Positions 33,917 through 41,810 of a stretch of DNA of 64,000 nucleotides are shown piece by piece. This DNA is from Alistipes sp. Lineage in GTDB: Bacteria > Bacteroidota > Bacteroidia > Bacteroidales > Rikenellaceae. The notes beneath the pieces were generated by a model, which did not search any database, had not been told where the DNA came from, and saw only the letters and a list, made by a program, of their open reading frames with translations. A program made the position numbers and the translations under genes. Within the stretch, counting starts at the first letter, position 1. Each line of letters opens with the position of its first letter. The DNA lies in NCBI GenBank assembly GCA_017463615.1, contig JAFTOU010000020.1, forward strand, positions 62,001-126,000. Direction: 5' to 3'.

Positions 33917-36900
33917 TTAGTTGTCGTAATCTGCGTCAATAGTTGAAACACCGAGTGTAATCTCCTCAAGCACCTGAAGCAGTACGCTTACGGTCTCAAG
34001 GGATGTGAAGATAGTCACATTGTTCTCAACCGCTGCACGGCGAATCTCGTAGCCATCAAGGCGTGCGCTGTGCTGGTTGAGGTCAATGGTGTTGATAACA
34101 TAGTTCACATGGCCACGGCAGAGTGAACGGTAGATATCGTCACTACCCTCAATGAGCTTGCTCAGCTTGCGGGTGCGGATGCCGTGTGTACGCAGGAAGT
34201 CGGCAGTACCCTTTGTAGCCTCAATATTGAAACCGAGGTTGTAGAAGCGACGGATAAGTGGCAGAGCCTTCTCCTTATCGTGGTCGGCAAGGGTGACGAG
34301 GATAGTACCGTAGTTCACTACATCCATACCCGATGCCTGCAGCGACTTGTAGAGTGCGCGGGTCATAGAGTTGTCGTAGCCGATAGCCTCACCTGTAGAC
34401 TTCATCTCTGGCGAGAGGTAGGTGTCAATACCCTTAATCTTAGCAAACGAGAATGCAGGGGTCTTGACAAAGAAGCGCTTGCGCTCACGACCGTAGACCT
34501 CGGTAATGCCCTGCTCCTTGAGCGAGTGACCCAGCATTACGCGGGTAGCAATCTTCGCCATAGGGACATTGCAAGACTTTGAGAGGAACGGTACAGTACG
34601 CGACGAGCGTGGGTTTACCTCAATAACATAGACCTTGTCCTCGTTATCAACGATAAACTGAATATTGTAAAGACCAACGATACCGATAGCCTTACCCAGG
34701 CGAACAGTATAGTCAATCATCTTCTGCTTAACAGCATCTGAGAGGCTGAACGATGGGTATACACTGATACTATCGCCAGAGTGGATACCTGTGCGCTCAA
34801 CATGCTCCATAATACCAGGGATAAAGACATCAGTGCCGTCGCAGATAGCGTCTACCTCAGCCTCCTTACCCATGATATACTTATCTACAAGCACTGGAGA
34901 GTCCTCGTTAATCTCTACGGCATTGTGCAGGTAGTGGCGCAGAGCCTGCTCGTTACCTACAATCTGCATAGCACGACCACCGAGCACGAAACTTGGACGG
35001 ACAAGCACTGGGTAACCGATATTCTCAGCTGCCGCAACACCATCCTCAATCTCGGTTACTGCCTTAGCCTGTGGCTGCGGAATACCCACCTCGCGCATAA
35101 TAGCCTCAAAGAGCTTACGGTCCTCAGCCTTGTCAATAGCCTCAAGGTCTGTACCGATAATCTTCACACCCATCTGCACCAGCGGCTTAGCAAGGTTGAT
35201 GGCTGTCTGACCTCCGAGGGTTACGATAACGCCCTCTGGCTGCTCGTGGTGGATGATATTCATCACATTCTCAACGGTCAGCGGCTCAAAGTAGAGCTTG
35301 TCGGAGATAGTATAGTCGGTAGATACGGTCTCAGGGTTGTTGTTGATGATAATAGCCTCGTAGCCAGCCTCGCGGATAGCCCAGATAGCGTGTACAGTAG
35401 AGTAGTCAAACTCCACACCCTGACCGATACGGATAGGGCCCGAGCCGAGCACTACAATCTTCTTGCGGTTTGATACAACAGACTCATTCTCAGTCTCGTA
35501 GGTAGAGTAGAAGTATGGGATGTAGCGGTCAAACTCGCCAGAGCAGGAGTCAATAATCTTGAATACAGGCTTGATGTCGTAGCTCTCGCGCAGGGTGAAT
35601 ACCTCGCTCTCGGTCATACCCCAGAGCTGACCGATATACTTATCGCCAAAGCCCAGACGCTTAGCCTCCAGCAGGGTAGCCTTGTCGCCCTTGTTCTGAG
35701 CCACGCGACGCTCCATGCGGACAATATTCTTGAACTTCTCAAGGAAGAGCATATCAACCTTCGTGCGGTCGTAAATCAGTGAGCGGTCAATGCCTCGGCG
35801 CAGAAGCTCTGCAATGGCATAGATGCGGTCGTCAGTGCCGCGGGTGATATACTGGAGCATCTCCTGAGTATCCATATCGTCAAACTTCTTGTTGTGGATA
35901 TGGCAGACACCGGTCTCAAGTGAGCGCAACGCCTTGAGCAGCGACTCCTCAATAGTGCGACCGATACTCATAGCCTCGCCCGTAGCCTTCATCTGAGTAC
36001 CCAGCTCGTTAGATGCCTCGCTGAACTTATCAAATGGGAAGCGTGCAACCTTGGTAACGATATAGTCGATAGATGGCTCGCAGCAAGCAGGCATATCCTC
36101 AATCATAATCTCGTCCAGAGTCATACCCACAGCAACCTTAGCCGTTACGCGAGCGATAGGGAAGCCGCTGGCCTTAGATGCCAAAGCAGAAGAGCGAGAT
36201 ACGCGAGGGTTTACCTCAATGATATAGTACTTGAACGAGAGTGGGTCAAGGGCAAACTGCACATTACAACCACCCTCAATCTTCAGTGCGCGAATAAGTT
36301 TGAGTGCGCTATCGCGGAGCATCTGGAACTCCTTGTTAGAGAGGGTCTGCGCAGGTGCAACAACGATACTATCGCCCGTATGGATACCCACAGGGTCTAC
36401 ATTCTCCATGCTGCAGATTGCAATCGCCGTGTCGTTCTTGTCGCGCATAACCTCAAACTCAATCTCCTTGTAGCCCTTGATACTCTTCTCTACAAGCACC
36501 TGGTGTACTGGAGATACAGCCAGCGCATTACGCATCATCTCGCGCAGCTGCTGCTCGTTGTCGGCAAAACCACCACCCGAGCCACCGAGTGTAAAGGCAG
36601 GGCGGAGAACTACTGGGTAACCAATCTTCTGAGCAACCACTACAGCCTCATCTACAGAGTATACAATCTCTGATGGGATAACTGGCTCGCCTAGCTTGAT
36701 ACAGAGCTCCTTGAACAGCTCGCGGTCCTCAGCCTGCTCAATACTCTGGAACGATGTGCCGAGAATCTCTACCTGGCACTCCTCCAGAATACCCTTCTTA
36801 GCCAGCTGCACGGCGAGGTTAAGACCTGTCTGACCACCCAGACCCGGAACGATAGCATCTGGACGCTCGTAGCGGATAATCTTTGCAACATACTCTAACT

Positions 36901-37108
36901 TCAGAGGCTCCATATATACCTTGTCGGCAATGAAGGTGTCGGTCATAATGGTTGCAGGGTTGGAGTTCACAAGGATAACCTCGTAACCCTCCTCCTTAAG
37001 TGCCAGACACGCCTGTGTACCTGCGTAGTCAAACTCTGCTGCCTGACCAATAACTATCGGACCTGAGCCGATAACCATAACTTTCTTAATATCTGTTCTC
37101 TTAGGCAT
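33917..37108 (-). CDS. carB: Carbamoyl-phosphate synthase large subunit
   Basis: Makes carbamoyl phosphate from ammonia, bicarbonate and two ATP. 1063 residues with two homologous ATP-grasp halves (VMVIGSGPIVIGQAAEFDYAG start, GGSGGGFADN, EVNPRVSRSSALASKA; second half VVLGSGPIRIGQGVEFDYS, EVNPRSSRTVPF) and a C-terminal MGS-like allosteric domain. It appears intact and can use ammonia directly, as known for this family. Overlaps carA by 8 bases. Confidence 0.96.
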   Translation of the reverse strand: MPKRTDIKKVMVIGSGPIVIGQAAEFDYAGTQACLALKEEGYEVILVNSNPATIMTDTFIADKVYMEPLKLEYVAKIIRYERPDAIVPGLGGQTGLNLAVQLAKKGILEECQVEILGTSFQSIEQAEDRELFKELCIKLGEPVIPSEIVYSVDEAVVVAQKIGYPVVLRPAFTLGGSGGGFADNEQQLREMMRNALAVSPVHQVLVEKSIKGYKEIEFEVMRDKNDTAIAICSMENVDPVGIHTGDSIVVAPAQTLSNKEFQMLRDSALKLIRALKIEGGCNVQFALDPLSFKYYIIEVNPRVSRSSALASKASGFPIARVTAKVAVGMTLDEIMIEDMPACCEPSIDYIVTKVARFPFDKFSEASNELGTQMKATGEAMSIGRTIEESLLKALRSLETGVCHIHNKKFDDMDTQEMLQYITRGTDDRIYAIAELLRRGIDRSLIYDRTKVDMLFLEKFKNIVRMERRVAQNKGDKATLLEAKRLGFGDKYIGQLWGMTESEVFTLRESYDIKPVFKIIDSCSGEFDRYIPYFYSTYETENESVVSNRKKIVVLGSGPIRIGQGVEFDYSTVHAIWAIREAGYEAIIINNNPETVSTDYTISDKLYFEPLTVENVMNIIHHEQPEGVIVTLGGQTAINLAKPLVQMGVKIIGTDLEAIDKAEDRKLFEAIMREVGIPQPQAKAVTEIEDGVAAAENIGYPVLVRPSFVLGGRAMQIVGNEQALRHYLHNAVEINEDSPVLVDKYIMGKEAEVDAICDGTDVFIPGIMEHVERTGIHSGDSISVYPSFSLSDAVKQKMIDYTVRLGKAIGIVGLYNIQFIVDNEDKVYVIEVNPRSSRTVPFLSKSCNVPMAKIATRVMLGHSLKEQGITEVYGRERKRFFVKTPAFSFAKIKGIDTYLSPEMKSTGEAIGYDNSMTRALYKSLQASGMDVVNYGTILVTLADHDKEKALPLIRRFYNLGFNIEATKGTADFLRTHGIRTRKLSKLIEGSDDIYRSLCRGHVNYVINTIDLNQHSARLDGYEIRRAAVENNVTIFTSLETVSVLLQVLEEITLGVSTIDADYDN

Positions 37109-38195
37109 TGTTGCTATCCTCCATCAGTTTAATGAATTTATCAAAAAGGTAGGTGCTGTCATTTGCTCCTGGAGCACCCTCAGGGTTGTACTGGACAGAG
37201 AATACTCTATCCTTGCGGCACTCTACGCCAACAACCATATCGCCTACGACCGTTGTGTGGCTCACCTGAAGTGCTGTACCCTCAAGCGACTGGCGATTTA
37301 CGACATACTGCAGAGCCATACCGGTGGTCTCAATACGCTTAGATATTGCGTTGCGCACCGAGCGGCTTACGCTGCGGTTGCCCGTAGGGTTTACATCGCA
37401 CTGAGCACCGTATGCCAAGCAAACGAGCAGGTGACCGAGGCTGATACCCATCATCGGCAGCTCGCCCTTGAACTCGCGGATAAGCGACACAACCTCTGGA
37501 AGCTCTGTCGGAGCACCTGGACCGTTAGAGATAAGTATGCCGTGCGGGTTGAAGCCGCGAATCTCCTCAATAGGGGTGTTGTAAGGAACGATGACAACAT
37601 TGCAACCACGACGGTTGAGCTCCTCAATAATTGTACGCTTAACACCGCAGTCTACAACCACTACATCGTACTTGTGGTTTGGTGTGCGGGAGTACCAGCG
37701 CTTGCGGCAGCTAACCTTAGCTACGACATTCTCCTCCGCTGGGGTGTTCTCAATCAGCGCAACAGCCTCCTCTACGCTCATGCTTGCATCAACGATAGCT
37801 GCACGCATAGCGCCCTTGTCACGCAGGTGACGGGTAAGTGCGCGGGTGTCAATGCCGCTGATGCCTGGGATGTTGCACTCCTCCATAATCTCAGCGATGG
37901 TCTGTGTGAAGCGGAAGTTGCTCGGTGTGGTGCAGTACTCGCGTACCACCAGACCACCGATACCAATCTGGCGAGACTCAAAGTCCTCGTCTGCAATACC
38001 GTAGTTGCCAATCACTGGGTAGGTCATAACCACCAGCTGGTTGGTGTAGCTCGGGTCGGAGAGAATCTCCTGATAGCCAACCACCGAGGTGTTGAAAACA
38101 ATGTTGCAGATGGCTGTACGGTTGGCACCAAAGCCGTGGCCGTAAAACTGCGTACCGTCTGCAAGTACTAATTTCTTGTCAGGTTGTGTTGTCAT
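37101..38195 (-). CDS. carA: Carbamoyl-phosphate synthase small subunit with inactive glutaminase
   Basis: Normally hydrolyses glutamine and channels ammonia to CarB. 364 residues; the N-terminal CarA domain is well conserved (LADGTQFYGHGFGA, VFNTSVVGYQEILSDPSY, IDTRALTRHLRDKGAMRA) and the glutaminase part keeps SNGPG. The nucleophile Cys is Ser252 (GISLGH, AGC codon at 37440-37442) and the catalytic His is Asn337 (VQYNPEGAPG, AAC at 37185-37187). The usual GGNHPV and QNHGF segments are also changed. In E. coli, Cys-to-Ser at this place abolishes glutamine use. I infer a structural subunit serving ammonia-dependent CarB. Confidence 0.94.
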   Translation of the reverse strand: MTTQPDKKLVLADGTQFYGHGFGANRTAICNIVFNTSVVGYQEILSDPSYTNQLVVMTYPVIGNYGIADEDFESRQIGIGGLVVREYCTTPSNFRFTQTIAEIMEECNIPGISGIDTRALTRHLRDKGAMRAAIVDASMSVEEAVALIENTPAEENVVAKVSCRKRWYSRTPNHKYDVVVVDCGVKRTIIEELNRRGCNVVIVPYNTPIEEIRGFNPHGILISNGPGAPTELPEVVSLIREFKGELPMMGISLGHLLVCLAYGAQCDVNPTGNRSVSRSVRNAISKRIETTGMALQYVVNRQSLEGTALQVSHTTVVGDMVVGVECRKDRVFSVQYNPEGAPGANDSTYLFDKFIKLMEDSNNA

Positions 38196-38225
38196 TGTTA
38201 TTGTGTTTATATTTTTTGTATTTTC

Positions 38226-39500
38226 TTACTTCTCACTCCAAACTACCTTACCTCCGTAGAGCGTTGCGAGGCAGCGACCGTAGAGCTCCCAACCCTCAAA
38301 TGGGGTAGCCTTACCCTTAGAGAGGAACTCGCTTGTATCAACATTATAAGGGGTTGTGATGTCAAAAATAGCAATATCTGCACGCTCACCCACGCGGAGT
38401 GCACCGCCGAGGTTGAATATACGGCGTGGATTCTCGCTCATCAGCTCAATAGCCTTCTCAATGGTGATAATGCCCGTGCGAACAAGGTGGGTGTAGATAA
38501 CTGCAAACGAGGTCTCAATGCCCACAACGCCCATGGCGCTATCCTTTAGTCCGCGACCCTTCTGCTCGGCAGTATGCGGCGCGTGGTCGGTAGCGATAAC
38601 CTCAATAGTGCCATCCTTGATACCCTCAATCAGCGCATCGCGGTCGGCAGCAGAGCGGATAGGTGGGTTCATCTTGAAGCGACCCTCCTCCTTGATATCC
38701 ATATCGGTCATCGTCAGGTAGTGCGGACCAGTCTCGCCACTCATAGGCAGCCCGCGCTCCTTAGCACGGCGCAGGGCAGCAACACTCTCGGCTGCAGACA
38801 TGTGGCAGATATGGTAGCGGCAGCCACTCTGAGCCACCAGCTCCGTATCGCGCACGATAGGACCCCACTCACTCTCGGAGCAGATGCCCTTGTGTCCGTG
38901 TGCCTTGCAGTACTCGCCATCGTGGATATAGCCGCCGTAGAGCAGACTCTCATCCTCGCAGTGCGCAGCAAGTATAGAACCCTCGGCTGCAATCGCCTGC
39001 ATAGCCTCCAGCATACGCTCCTGGCTCTGCACGCCACTACCGTCGTCCGAGAAACCTACGCAGTGGCCCTTCAGCGCAGCAACATCTACAACCTCGCCGC
39101 CACTTCTGCCCTTAGTGATGCAGGCAAATGGACGCACCTCAATCACTGCATCGCGGTCGATAATATCCTGCTGCAGCTTGAGGTTCTCAAGGCTATCGGG
39201 TGCTGGCATAAGGTTTGGCATGGTGCAGACCGTTGTAAAACCACCCCTTGCAGCGGCGGCGCTACCTGTGGCGATGGTCTCCTTCTCCGAAAATCCCGGC
39301 TCACGAAGATGCACATGCACATCGGCAAGGCCGTAGCATACTACGCACCCTGTAGCGTCAATTACGCCCATATTCTCCTCAGCCTCAATGGCTGGCTCTA
39401 TGCGCGAAATGGTGCCATTTTCAACCAGAATATCTGCCACAGCGGACGCCCCTGCGCCCACTGTAAGACCACCTTTTATCAACAATCTGCTCTCCATCAT
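38226..39500 (-). CDS. pyrC: Dihydroorotase (class I)
   Basis: Cyclises carbamoyl-aspartate to dihydroorotate. 424 residues, amidohydrolase fold: DVHVHLREPGFSEKE (metal-binding HxH near residue 60), FSDDGSGVQ, HCEDESL, GETGPHYL and ATDHAPHTAEQK. Start taken at the first of two adjacent ATGs, giving MMESRLLIKGG. The open frame extends 34 codons upstream through a terminator hairpin and is not conserved. First gene of the UMP operon, 30 bases before carA. Confidence 0.93.
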   Translation of the reverse strand: MMESRLLIKGGLTVGAGASAVADILVENGTISRIEPAIEAEENMGVIDATGCVVCYGLADVHVHLREPGFSEKETIATGSAAAARGGFTTVCTMPNLMPAPDSLENLKLQQDIIDRDAVIEVRPFACITKGRSGGEVVDVAALKGHCVGFSDDGSGVQSQERMLEAMQAIAAEGSILAAHCEDESLLYGGYIHDGEYCKAHGHKGICSESEWGPIVRDTELVAQSGCRYHICHMSAAESVAALRRAKERGLPMSGETGPHYLTMTDMDIKEEGRFKMNPPIRSAADRDALIEGIKDGTIEVIATDHAPHTAEQKGRGLKDSAMGVVGIETSFAVIYTHLVRTGIITIEKAIELMSENPRRIFNLGGALRVGERADIAIFDITTPYNVDTSEFLSKGKATPFEGWELYGRCLATLYGGKVVWSEK

Positions 39501-39645
39501 ACCCTTACGATAAAAAACAAGCGACCCATAAGGTCGCTTGATAAGTAGACAGTAAATCCGAAACGGCAGAGTCGCAACCCCAAGGCTGAGGCTTAAACGC
39601 ACACGATATGTGATTTTGAATAGTCACCGCTGGTCTACTGTTTAT
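39501..39645 (-). promoter_or_regulatory. Pyrimidine operon leader with pre-gene terminator (putative attenuator or riboswitch)
   Basis: About 145 bases between promoter and pyrC. At its 3' end a perfect 9-bp hairpin (CAAGCGACC/GGTCGCTTG, 39518-39540) is followed on the minus strand by TTTTTT, only about 18 bases before the ATG. Upstream, 7-base blocks (GTCTACT at 39633-39639 and AGTAGAC at 39544-39550) can close a roughly 95-base domain with small internal hairpins, such as CCG/CGG and CAC/GTG. It does not match the PyrR-binding loop or a riboswitch class I know. Confidence 0.55.
39518..39540 (-). terminator. Leader terminator upstream of pyrC
   Basis: A perfect 9-bp stem with a 5-base loop and a following run of six T on the minus strand. 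It lies downstream of the pyr promoter but upstream of the first gene, the position of an attenuator rather than of an end-of-operon terminator. Confidence 0.8.
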
Positions 39646-39650
39646 TGGTG

Positions 39651-39682
39651 CAAAAGTAGTAAAACTTCTGCAAATAACCAAA
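39651..39682 (-). promoter_or_regulatory. Pyrimidine operon promoter
   Basis: On the minus strand TTTG (39679-39682), a 20-base spacer, and TACTTTTG (39651-39658), a close match to the Bacteroidota consensus. It begins 2 bases after the purT stop, so the pyr operon has its own promoter separate from purT. Confidence 0.8.
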
Positions 39683-39684
39683 CT

Positions 39685-40875
39685 TTAGCGCGGTAAAATT
39701 GTATATTTTAACTTAGCGTAGGCTCTTTCTGCCTTAGCGAGCGCCAACTCTATAGTCTCGTCTGTTGCAAGGATGACTCCAAAGCGGCGATGACCCACAA
39801 CCTCTGGCTTACCAAAGAGGCGAATCTGAACACCATCCTCGGCAACCACCTGGTCAAGATTCTCAAAGACAACCTTGTCGCTGTCACCCTCTACAACAAT
39901 AGCCTTAGAGGCACTTGCGCCGTAGAAACGAACACTCGGAATTGGCAGACCAAGCACTGCGCGAGCGTGAAGCGCAAACTCCGACAAATCCTGCGAAATC
40001 ATCGTAACCATACCTGTGTCGTGTGGACGAGGCGATACCTCGCTGAAGATAACATCGTCGCCCTTGATAAACATCTCCACGCCGAAGATGCCGTAACCTC
40101 CCAGTGCACCAGTAATCTTGTGCGCAATCTCCTTAGCCTTAGCCTTAGCAACCTCGCTCATAGGCTGTGGCTGCCATGACTCGCGGTAGTCGCCATCCAC
40201 CTGGTGGTGACCAATAGGCTCAAGGATGGTAGTACCTGCGCTGTGGCGCACGGTGAGCATGGTAATCTCGTAGTCAAAGTCTACAAAACGCTCTACAATC
40301 ACACGGCCTGCACCTGCACGACCGCCCTCCTGAGCGATAGTCCACGCCTTGTCTACATCGGCTGGACTCTTTACGGTGCTCTGACCGTGACCCGACGACG
40401 ACATAATAGGCTTTACGACGCAAGGAATACCCACCTCTGCAATCGCAGCGTCAAACTCCTCGCGGGTCTCAGCAAAGCGATAGAAAGATGTTGGCAAGCC
40501 CAGCTCCTCAGCAGCCAAACGACGAATACCCTCGCGGTTCATCGTCAGCCACGCAGCCTTAGCCGTAGGAGTTACGCTGTAACCCTCCTTCTCAAGCTCT
40601 ACAAGGGTAGGGGTGGCAATAGCCTCCACCTCGGGGATGATGTAGTCTGGCTTCTCCGCCTCAATCACTGCACGCAACGCATTGCCGTCAAGCATAGAGA
40701 GCACATAGCTCTTATTTGCCACCTGCATCGCTGGTGCATTAGCGTATCTGTCGCACGCAACTACCTCAATACCAAATCGTTGCAACTCAATCGCAACCTC
40801 CTTGCCCAGCTCGCCCGAACCGCAAAGCAGAGCCTTCTTTCCTACCGATGTCATCGGTGTGCCAATCTTTACCAT
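39685..40875 (-). CDS. purT: Formate-dependent phosphoribosylglycinamide formyltransferase
   Basis: ATP-grasp enzyme that formylates GAR using formate and ATP, an alternative to PurN. 396 residues: [15 protein letters not shown] at the N-terminus, [14 protein letters not shown] (ATP-binding loop), EFD-like [12 protein letters not shown], and [13 protein letters not shown]. It stands outside the purine operon and directly upstream of the pyr operon promoter. With purN at 18.7 kb, the cell can use either folate or formate for this step. Confidence 0.95.
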   Translation of the reverse strand: MVKIGTPMTSVGKKALLCGSGELGKEVAIELQRFGIEVVACDRYANAPAMQVANKSYVLSMLDGNALRAVIEAEKPDYIIPEVEAIATPTLVELEKEGYSVTPTAKAAWLTMNREGIRRLAAEELGLPTSFYRFAETREEFDAAIAEVGIPCVVKPIMSSSGHGQSTVKSPADVDKAWTIAQEGGRAGAGRVIVERFVDFDYEITMLTVRHSAGTTILEPIGHHQVDGDYRESWQPQPMSEVAKAKAKEIAHKITGALGGYGIFGVEMFIKGDDVIFSEVSPRPHDTGMVTMISQDLSEFALHARAVLGLPIPSVRFYGASASKAIVVEGDSDKVVFENLDQVVAEDGVQIRLFGKPEVVGHRRFGVILATDETIELALAKAERAYAKLKYTILPR

Positions 40876-40909
40876 ATATATAATAATGTGTTTGTTTTGC
40901 TTATGAGCG

Positions 40910-40917
40910 CAAAGATA
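40910..40917 (-). promoter_or_regulatory. Promoter -7 box for purT
   Basis: Reads TATCTTTG on the minus strand, about 35 bases upstream of the purT ATG. Confidence 0.6.
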
Positions 40918-41063
40918 CGAAAAAAAATTGTCTTTTGGCTATCTCGGTTCTTTTATGGGAATTTTTTTGGTTGAGGTGCGTTTAGGCATATCTTTCAATT
41001 ATGACGGAAATTTGCTTTTTTCAAAGTTTTTTTCTATCTTTACCACAAATTGTGGATTTATCT

Positions 41064-41807
41064 ATGAGAAGAGCACTCTTTTTGGCGTTGGCGTTTGTGT
41101 CGTTTACGGCGTTGGCGCAGAGCAATATAGTGGAGCGACCTGATTCGCTTACAACGGTGGTGAGGAATATCTCGGCACCTAAGACCGAGTGGCTATCGCC
41201 CTTCAACAAGGTGGTGGTAGATGGCTACATAAATGTGGTTTTCAAGCATGTGGATACAGACGAGGGTCTGAAGATTGTCTACGACACGAAGGGCAGTCTG
41301 ACCTCTCGTTTCCGCACGGGTGTGGATAAGAATGGCGTGCTGCAGATTATAGAGCGTGCCGACAGCAAGCAGCTGACAATGCCTACGGAGGTAACTGTGT
41401 GGTACAAGAATCTGGACAACATATCTGTTGCGCGTGCTACGGCGACATTTGAGGGTGTGGTGGAGTCCAAGTTATTGGATATTACCGTCAAGGCTGGTGC
41501 TGTGGTGGTGATGAACATCAACACGCTGGATGCTATGGTAAACTGTACGGGCAAGAGTCGTCTGAAGATTGGCGGACAGTCGCGCTACTTTGATGTTGAT
41601 ATATCCACAGCCAAAATGGATGGCCTTGCGTTGCAGACCGTTGCCTCGAATATAGACGCTTCGCACGAGGCTGAGGTGCGCATTGCCGTCAGCGAGCGAC
41701 TGGAGGCTGTGACAGCTACGGCAGCCAAGCTCTACTACAAGGGCAGACCTACGATTTTGAGAAATAAGAACTCGCTCTTTGGTGGCGAGATATTGGCCAT
41801 AGAGTAG
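41064..41807 (+). CDS. Secreted DUF2807 (GIN domain) protein
   Basis: A protein of 248 residues with a signal peptide (MRRALFLALAFVSFTALAQ). Its beta-helical pattern (SPFNKVVVDGYINVVFKH, then repeated short strands such as VARATATFEG, LDITVKAGAVVVMN, GKSRLKIGGQSRYFDVDIS) is that of the DUF2807/head-GIN family, common in Bacteroidota envelopes and of unknown function. Start set at the ATG that opens the signal peptide; the frame upstream covers the promoter region. It ends 3 bases before the nuclease gene. Confidence 0.78.
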   Translation: MRRALFLALAFVSFTALAQSNIVERPDSLTTVVRNISAPKTEWLSPFNKVVVDGYINVVFKHVDTDEGLKIVYDTKGSLTSRFRTGVDKNGVLQIIERADSKQLTMPTEVTVWYKNLDNISVARATATFEGVVESKLLDITVKAGAVVVMNINTLDAMVNCTGKSRLKIGGQSRYFDVDISTAKMDGLALQTVASNIDASHEAEVRIAVSERLEAVTATAAKLYYKGRPTILRNKNSLFGGEILAIE

Positions 41808-41810
41808 CAT

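Noticed and set aside
39501-39602. N-terminal extension of pyrC by 34 codons
   Set aside because: The extension passes through the leader terminator hairpin and its residues are not like dihydroorotase N-termini.
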